From Marchantia polymorpha subsp. ruderalis (taxonomy: Eukaryota; Streptophyta; Marchantiopsida; Marchantiales; Marchantiaceae): a DNA stretch of 64,000 nt. Under the pieces are notes generated by a model. It made no database searches. It was given only the letters and a program-made list of their open reading frames with translations, and was not told the DNA's origin. This document shows, piece by piece, positions 57,846-64,000 of this stretch (its first letter is position 1; each line of letters opens with the position of its first letter). The position numbers and the translations under genes were made by a program. The stretch covers positions 32,032,001-32,096,000 of the forward strand of contig AP031354.1 of the NCBI GenBank assembly GCA_037833965.1, written 5' to 3'.

Positions 57846-59781
57846 TGTGAGCCAAACCTTCCCACCCTTCAGCGTTTGTAGTCCGGGTGGGGGTTCGAAC
57901 TCCCATAATCTAACTTCTCTGATTGCAAGCCATGTACTCAAAGTGTATTCGGGACAATGAGATCATAAACACTTGCTCCTTCACAGACAAATTATCCAGA
58001 ACTGAAAATAATAACCTTGCTGTCTACTATTTTCGCAAGAGCATCAGACAAGCTCTTTGTTACATAAAGATCTAACCCAACTCTGGGTGACTTCCTCAAT
58101 ACTACAGCCGCTGTGGGCTTTCCTAGATACCAGTCCCACTCCCAATTCCTACTCAGAGTTCAATGTCGACTTCTCAGCTCCCACCTTCAGACCCCACCAG
58201 ATTTCTCTCTCGGATTCAACTCTCACTTTTCAAGTTCAAATTCAGATCCCGACTGTCAGATTTCAGTCTCAGATTTCACTTCACTCACATCTCCCACTAT
58301 CAGGTCTTCCACTCAGATCTCAGCTCCCACTCACAGATTACACTTCAATCTCAGATCCCACTCTCAGGTCTTCCACTCTGATCTCAGCTCCCAGGCCGAG
58401 CACACCACTTCCGTCTCCACACACGCACACCACCAGCTCTCGCACACTGGTACACTACAAGCTCTCGCACACTAGGCCGAACACACCACCAGGTCTCAGC
58501 TCCCACGCCGAACTCTCCACTTCGAAGTCCAAGGCCGAGACACTCACAGCCCGCCTGCAAATGCAACACTCGCAATGATGGATAGCTGCCTGCCCCCCCT
58601 GCGCGACTACACGCCGCCGCCGCCGCCACACCTGTACATTCTACATCCTGACCACCCGATATCCGCCGGAGGGGATCTTCTTTCGCGCACCGCCGAAGGC
58701 ATCCACCCGCAGAAGACGCACGACCACACCTTTGCTTATCCATAACAGTCACTCCCGACACCCATAACTCACAGACCCTAGCTCTGTTTCACAAGTTCGT
58801 GGGCTCGTTGGAACGAGCAGGTCGAGCTCTTTCCAACGAGACCCTAACTGAGTCAAACCGTTACGAATTGCGAAAGTTATGCTGGTTTTACCCTTCGCCA
58901 AAGGCACACCGCCGAAGGCATGTTACCTGTTATCGCCGAAGGCGCCGGCACGAAGTTCGCGGACGGCGAGTTCTCCGGCCGCGAGTGCGCCGACTGCAAG
59001 TGTTCCGGCCGCGAGTGCGCCGACCGCGATGTCTTCCAGTTCGATGTCTTCCGGTTCGATGTTGTTCTACCCTATCCGCCGCTTTAGACGCTCATAACTC
59101 AGTGACGCCTTATCCGTTTGAAGAGTTCTTGGTCTCGTTGGAACGAGCGTCGCGAGCTCTTTCCAACAAGACCCTAATCAAATCAAACCGTTAACAAATG
59201 AAAAAGATATGCCGAGTTTACTGTTTCGCCGATGGCCCTTGCACGATGTTCACCGGCTCGGAGTTCGCCGACCCCGAGTTCGCCGAAGGCCTGCTCGCAG
59301 TTGTCGCGAAGTCGTCCGAAGCCGGAGATGTTCGCAGCCGGAGACGTCCGGAGCCGAAGACGTTCGCAGCCGGAGACGTTCGCAGCCGGACTTGCCTCAA
59401 CCCTTCCCATCAGTAACTTCCGACACTCACAACTCAGTGATTCCTCATCCGTTTGAAGAGTTCTTGGTCTCGTTGGAACGAGCGTTGCGAGCTCTTTCCA
59501 AGGAAACACTAACTGAGTCAAGAAGTCACACATTGAAAACGTTATGAGGGTTTCACTGTTTCGTCGAAGGCCTTTCCCTGAAGGAACTTCACCGAAGGCT
59601 CTTCGCCGGAGACCCTGCCCTGAAAGCCCCGTTCCGGAACCTTTGCCTACTAGCTATTACACCAACTCCTAATCTTACAAAACTTCCAGAAAACTCCGAG
59701 CATAATTTTGCAAGAGCTTAAATCTAAAACTTTAACTCTCACAAGGTTAAAAAGACATGTGAGCACAATTTTGTGCTCACA
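57846..59781 (-). mobile_element. Ty3/gypsy LTR, copy B (1936 bp)
   Basis: Same ends as copy A (TGTGAGCC...GCTCACA). The first ~700 bp are almost identical, and the remainder has indels, chiefly in the short-period repeat at 58945-59065. The flanks (gggat and tcatt) are not a TSD. On its right the gypsy pol ends only 57 bp away. Confidence 0.88.
58757..59550 (-). repeat. three structured LTR modules in LTR B
   Basis: Same three modules as in LTR A, at about 58757-58882, 59088-59211 and 59426-59550. Confidence 0.8.
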
Positions 59782-59785
59782 TCAT

Positions 59786-59802
59786 TGGCGACCATCAGGG
59801 GA
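59786..59802 (+). promoter_or_regulatory. primer-binding-site-like sequence beside LTR B
   Basis: TGGCGACCATCAGGGG follows LTR B after four bases on the plus strand. It begins TGG, as a complement of tRNA CCA must. Its first seven bases equal the tRNA-Arg primer site (TGGCGACTCC...) used by plant Tat/Ogre-type elements. Its direction is opposite to the adjoining pol, which is unexplained. Confidence 0.4.
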
Positions 59803-59838
59803 AGATTCCAGAATCCTAGCTCTGCAGGCTAGACAGCT

Positions 59839-62790
59839 TCAAATCCGGTACTGCTTGCATCTACTTCCCGCAGTGCGTGTGGGGAAAACTTCTCCATTCA
59901 ACGTTTCCAACTGCACTGAGTTGTTTGGAAATACCTCACGAATCAGATAAGGCCCTAACCATACTGCATCAAACTTTCCTGGGAACTCAAGCTTCCTACC
60001 ATCCTGGAGCATCACCATCATACCTGGCCTCAGCGTTCTTTTCTTATGCTTCTTGTCAAAGGTGATTTTTCTCCTCCGTTGAATGGCCTCAATATGTTGA
60101 GCACTCATTCTCCTCCTCTCATCAAGCTCTTCTAATGTCGTCAGCCTATTCCTTAATGACTGACTGTTTGTAAGCCGTGACTGCACTGCAACTCGGAGTG
60201 ATTCCACCTCGAATTCGATGGGGAGAGTGGCCTCCAATCCATACACTAACGAAAACGGCGTTGCCTGTGTTGTCACCTTGAAAGTTGTCCGATAAGCCCA
60301 CAATGCTACTGTCAGCTTGGTGTCCCAATCCCTTTTTGAGTCAACCACCGTTTTGCGAAGAATACTCACCAGAGTCCCATTGACTCGCTCTGTCTGACCA
60401 TTGGTTTGTGGATGATATGGAGTAGTTTTTCTGTGATCTATCTCAAACCTATCTGTTAATTCTTGAAACATCTCATTCAAGAAGTGCCTGCCCCTATCGC
60501 TAACCAGAATCTTGGGACATCCAAACCTTGAAATGATGTTTTCGTACATGAATGTGGCAGCATGAGCAGCTGTATTCGTCTTCACCGCTTTTGCTTCCGC
60601 CCACTTTGTCAAGTATTCTGTCGCAACTATGATGTAAGCCATGCCTTTTGACGAATGAGGATGAATCTCACCGATATAATCAATTCCCCATTTTTCAAAA
60701 GGTACAAGTGGCAATGAAACCTGTAGAGGCATCTCCATTCGAAGGTCATTCCTAGCATACCTCTGACAGGCATCACAGCGCTTCACATATTCATGAGAGT
60801 CCCTAAACAACCTAGGCCAGAAGTATCCCGCTCTAAGTATTTTCTGACCTGTAAGTTGGCCAGAGAAATGTCCTCCACAAGCACTGTCGTGGCAAGCCTC
60901 TAAAATTGCAGGAACCTCCACTTCTGACACACACCTTCTCAGAACACCATCAGCTCCCCTTCTAAACAATCTGTGGCCAATCACTGCAAAATGTCTACTG
61001 TTGACTCTCACCTTCCTCCTTTCCTCCTTAGTCCAATCACCTGACAACTGCTGAGTTGTCAAAAACTCTACTATTCCAGCGTACCATTCTGGCTGAGCTG
61101 TGACTACAAAAAGACTATCATCTATCAACCTATCATCTAATGGACTGGTCCCTACATCCTCCGACAACCTAGATAGATGGTCGGCCTGCAAGTGCATGCG
61201 ACCAGGTTTATACTCTACAGTGTAGTCAAATTCCTCCAGCAATAAAACCCACCTGGCCAATCTTCCACTAAGCTCCGCCTTGTTCACCAGATATTTGATT
61301 GCCATATGATCAACGAAGAAAACCACTGGATTGCAGATCAGATAATGTCTAAACTTCTTGACTGAAAAAACCATGGCCAAGCACTCCCTCTCAGTAGTAG
61401 AATAGTTCCTCTCTGCTGGATTCAACTGCCTACTGGCATAAGCGATTGGCAGGTCCTTCCCCTTCTCCCCTGTAGACTGACATAACGCACTACCCACTGC
61501 TACACTACTTGCATCACAGAAAACGTGAAAAGGCATGCTCCAGTCAGGAGGCCTCAACACCGGATAAGTACTCAACCTGGACTTCAACTCTTCAAAAGCT
61601 TCTTGACAAGCATCTGTCCACTCAAACCTGTTCTCCTTCCTCAACAGTTGAGTAATAGGCACTACAATCTTGGCAAAGTCAGGAATCAACTCTCTATACC
61701 ACCCTACATGTCCCAATAACTTGGCTACACCCTTAGCATTCGTGGGAGTTGCCAATCCTTCAATGACTGCAATCTTATCAGGATCCGGTTCTCTTCCCTT
61801 CTCACTCACGACATAACCCAAAAGAACTCCTCTCTGAACACCTAGGAATGTCTTCTCAGGATTCAGAGCTAGCTGCATTCTTCTACATCTAATGAGAGCT
61901 TCTCTAACACACTGCAGATGCTCATCAGCACTTGACTGAGTGCTAAAATCGTCCACAAAAACTGTCATAGATTTGTATAACAGATCTGTGAAAATATACA
62001 TCACTAACCTTTGGAATGTGGCAGGTGCATGGCACAATCCGAAAGGCATAACAACCCATACAAAAGTTCCCCACGGAGTTGTGAAGGCTGTCTTATGAAC
62101 ATCCTCTACAGCTATGGAAATCTGATTGTAGCCAGCATATCCATCCATGAATGTGTACCTCGCATGACCCCCAACTTCCTCCAAAAGCAGCGTGATAAAA
62201 GGTAAAGGAAAGTGATCCTTCTCAGTACAGGCATTTAGCTTCCTATAATCCACACACACTCTAAGTTTCCCATTCTTCTTCTTGACCAAAACCATAGGAG
62301 AAACCCAATCCGTGATCTCTACAGGCTTGATGAATCCAGCTTTGAGTAATCTCTCCAATTCTGCTCGAACTAACAACTGTAACTGTGGGTTCATCCTTCT
62401 CTCCTTCTGTCTAATAGGCTTAGCTCCAGGGACCAGCGAAATCCGATGCTCCACCATTTCACGAGGTACTCCCTTCAACTCATCATACGACCAAGCAAAG
62501 GTATCACTGAATTCGTCCACCAACTCACCATACTTCTGTATCTCATCCTCTCCTAGCTTGGAACCCATCTTCATTTGCTTCAGTTCTCCTCCTCTGATGG
62601 ACACCTCCACATATTTCCAGTCTTCTTCTGCCACATGAGTTTGTTCCTCCGAGCTTGATACCAATCTGGAGGGACCTGAGGATAATCCCTGACGTCTTGG
62701 CCCACCACAATTCCGGTTGATGTAGTCCTGAAATGCAAGGGTTCCTCCAACTTCGCATTTTTCACAGTAGTCTCCTCCTCTTGAGTTCCA
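59839..62790 (-). CDS. pol: Ty3/gypsy Pol: reverse transcriptase, RNase H, integrase
   Basis: Pol copies the element RNA into DNA and inserts it into the genome. Counting from codon TTG at 62664 (941 residues): RT at about 70-300 (VDYRKLN, MPFGLCHAPATFQ, catalytic FVDD 236-239); RNase H at about 378-500 (FCDAS, TTERECLA, ADHLSR); integrase zinc finger H592-H599-C630-C633; and DDE core D662, D723, E759 with the usual 35-residue D-E spacing. A GPYLIREVFPNNSVQLETLNG chromatin-side domain closes the protein. All catalytic residues are present and there is no stop. The frame is already open from 62790, 211 nt inside gag-pro and in the -1 frame, so Pol is probably made by -1 frameshifting. I see no classic slippery heptamer. 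No extra chromodomain is evident. Confidence 0.93.
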   Translation of the reverse strand, partial: WNSRGGDYCEKCEVGGTLAFQDYINRNCGGPRRQGLSSGPSRLVSSSEEQTHVAEEDWKYVEVSIRGGELKQMKMGSKLGEDEIQKYGELVDEFSDTFAWSYDELKGVPREMVEHRISLVPGAKPIRQKERRMNPQLQLLVRAELERLLKAGFIKPVEITDWVSPMVLVKKKNGKLRVCVDYRKLNACTEKDHFPLPFITLLLEEVGGHARYTFMDGYAGYNQISIAVEDVHKTAFTTPWGTFVWVVMPFGLCHAPATFQRLVMYIFTDLLYKSMTVFVDDFSTQSSADEHLQCVREALIRCRRMQLALNPEKTFLGVQRGVLLGYVVSEKGREPDPDKIAVIEGLATPTNAKGVAKLLGHVGWYRELIPDFAKIVVPITQLLRKENRFEWTDACQEAFEELKSRLSTYPVLRPPDWSMPFHVFCDASSVAVGSALCQSTGEKGKDLPIAYASRQLNPAERNYSTTERECLAMVFSVKKFRHYLICNPVVFFVDHMAIKYLVNKAELSGRLARWVLLLEEFDYTVEYKPGRMHLQADHLSRLSEDVGTSPLDDRLIDDSLFVVTAQPEWYAGIVEFLTTQQLSGDWTKEERRKVRVNSRHFAVIGHRLFRRGADGVLRRCVSEVEVPAILEACHDSACGGHFSGQLTGQKILRAGYFWPRLFRDSHEYVKRCDACQRYARNDLRMEMPLQVSLPLVPFEKWGIDYIGEIHPHSSKGMAYIIVATEYLTKWAEAKAVKTNTAAHAATFMYENIISRFGCPKILVSDRGRHFLNEMFQELTDRFEIDHRKTTPYHPQTNGQTERVNGTLVSILRKTVVDSKRDWDTKLTVALWAYRTTFKVTTQATPFSLVYGLEATLPIEFEVESLRVAVQSRLTNSQSLRNRLTTLEELDERRRMSAQHIEAIQRRRKITFDKKHKKRTLRPGMMVMLQDGRKLEFPGKFDAVWLGPYLIREVFPNNSVQLETLNGEVFPTRTAGSRCKQYRI

Positions 62791-64000
62791 TCATCATGCA
62801 CCGAATCCACCTCAGTAATATCCAACTCGTCCAACCATGGAGTGAGACCTCCATGTATCCACTCTTCCTCCATAAGAACCTCACATGGTTCTAGCAACAG
62901 ATACTCTTCTCGCTGTGAACTGATCACCTCCTTCTCGAAAATTTTGTGATGAGAAATCATCATGGCGTCACAACCTGACTCAGGATAATCTCTCAACCAC
63001 TGAGCAAACTCTCCATCATCGCTTCTGCTGTAAAAACTAGGGCCCAAGCTACCTGATCCTACATCTAATCTATTTTTTCTGTCATTTAAATGAACCACTC
63101 CCACTAAAGTGTCATCACACTTGGCCTCGTTTTTCTCTTCTTCCTTCCCTGAAGATAACTCAGGATCCTCTCTCATCCTTCCACCTAATGACCCTATTGA
63201 CACCTTGACTCTGTTATCATGAGGACCATATGTGATTGATGGCTTCAGTCCTCCCCAATCCACAATTGCATTAGCCATTCTCAACCAAGGTCTGCCCAAT
63301 AGAATGGGAAAGGTGTCCCTGTTCGAATGCATCTTAATCACATGAAATGTGACAATGTACTCCTCACCACCAGTGGACAACCTGCAATCTTTAATCATCC
63401 CCACTGGTACAGCTGAAGTCTGATTGGCCATATTGATAATGAAAGGTGAGGGGCCTGTCAGATTCAAACCTAACTTTCTCATGGTGTGTTCAGGTAGGAT
63501 GTTCAAACCACTACCCCCATCAACTAATACATTGGGAATCACCTTGTCTACCACTACCACCTCTATCTCCACAGGTTTGACATCCTGACTTCCTTTTTGC
63601 AAATGAACTCTAGCAGCGACTCTAGTCTTCGTCTTTCTACTCCTTCTATGCACTGGAATGCCCTCCTTCAAAGTCTTACGAGCAATGGGAGATATTTCCA
63701 GCAGCTGACCAAAAGTAATGTCTGCCTTCAGCGAACTCAGATCTGACCACAAATTGTACTTCTCCGACTCTCTCCTTCTCTGACCTCTCATGTTCTCCCA
63801 CTCTGTCACAGGAATCCCAGGTCCTTCCCACTCTCGTGATTGATTGCTTTCTGAATCTTGCGTGACAGGTGGCACCTCTACATCATGTAGAACCTCATCT
63901 CTTTTCTCCTCTGCCCTTGTAATCCTCCTTGCTCTCCTCGCCACTCTCTCAAGATCAGAGAGATGAGGAGGCTCCTCAGATGAAGTCTCCCCTTGCTCAT
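62580..64000 (-). CDS. gag-pro: Ty3/gypsy Gag-protease (5' part beyond window)
   Basis: The frame is open to the window edge, so Gag starts outside. Inside are a charged stretch rich in Arg and Glu, a helical segment (SDLSSLKADITFGQLLEISP) and then a retropepsin-like aspartic protease. The flap side has VEIEVVVVDKVIPNVLVDGG, with catalytic D-G-G at about 63521-63513 where most families have D-S/T-G; D-G-G is usual in some plant gypsy lineages. ILLGRPWL follows about 75 residues on, as expected for the protease end. A ~200-residue acidic linker leads to the stop at 62580. The protease would cut Gag and Pol in the virus-like particle. It precedes pol with a 211-nt overlap, in the same orientation. 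Confidence 0.9.
   Translation of the reverse strand, partial: EQGETSSEEPPHLSDLERVARRARRITRAEEKRDEVLHDVEVPPVTQDSESNQSREWEGPGIPVTEWENMRGQRRRESEKYNLWSDLSSLKADITFGQLLEISPIARKTLKEGIPVHRRSRKTKTRVAARVHLQKGSQDVKPVEIEVVVVDKVIPNVLVDGGSGLNILPEHTMRKLGLNLTGPSPFIINMANQTSAVPVGMIKDCRLSTGGEEYIVTFHVIKMHSNRDTFPILLGRPWLRMANAIVDWGGLKPSITYGPHDNRVKVSIGSLGGRMREDPELSSGKEEEKNEAKCDDTLVGVVHLNDRKNRLDVGSGSLGPSFYSRSDDGEFAQWLRDYPESGCDAMMISHHKIFEKEVISSQREEYLLLEPCEVLMEEEWIHGGLTPWLDELDITEVDSVHDDGTQEEETTVKNAKLEEPLHFRTTSTGIVVGQDVRDYPQVPPDWYQARRNKLMWQKKTGNMWRCPSEEEN

Overview
This window looks like nuclear DNA of a land plant, most likely a bryophyte-like (non-seed) plant, and almost all of it is retrotransposon. The evidence is AT-rich gene-poor sequence, Ty3/gypsy and Ty1/copia remnants, long LTRs with 5-bp target-site duplications (TSDs), and a decayed mitochondrial trnG(UCC)-rps4 segment whose protein resembles mitochondrial rps4 of early land plants. 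I found no convincing intact host gene. The only long intact reading frames belong to a Ty3/gypsy element at the right end.

Left part (1-16.4 kb): a nest of retroelements. The end of an LTR (1-201) is followed by the mitochondrial trnG/rps4 remnant (723-1478). A decayed copia pol follows, with integrase and RT N-terminal parts at about 2140-3238 and the RT active site onward at about 7838-8290. It is split by a 3.5-kb unit (3453-6948) with TG...CA ends and TSD ACTAA. That unit carries a large coiled-coil reading frame. Next come a head-to-head pair of truncated LTR ends (7449-7831), a 2.68-kb solo LTR (8500-11177, TSD CTTGT), another copia remnant (about 11.7-12.1 kb) and a second coiled-coil unit (14064-16392).

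Middle (16.4-48.4 kb): AT-rich, gene-free DNA alternating with GC-richer blocks (about 22-25, 28.4-36 and 40.4-42.9 kb). It holds a five-copy 140-bp tandem array (24.3-25.0 kb), a diverged ~150-bp array (29.7-30.15 kb), several perfect hairpins and a possible copia LTR promoter near 44.0 kb.

Right part (48.4-64 kb): a decayed gypsy gag (49.4-50.1 kb), a third coiled-coil unit (50274-about 52062), and a sharply bounded GC-rich island that resembles rDNA spacer (52.06-53.13 kb). After these come copia LTR pieces with a tRNA primer site, and a 45-bp tandem array. Two direct LTR copies (55368-57317 and 57846-59781) flank a 0.5-kb host-gene-like fragment with intron-like signals. Last is a minus-strand gypsy element with intact pol (RT, RNase H, integrase) and gag-protease running off the window end.

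Two features link otherwise different LTR families. One is a 120-140-bp self-complementary module found about 12 times in both orientations. The other is a coiled-coil protein gene carried inside the LTR-like unit, whose stop codon overlaps a conserved AATAAA. These are the best candidates for something undescribed. Coordinates of decayed elements are approximate except where TG/CA ends and TSDs fix them.
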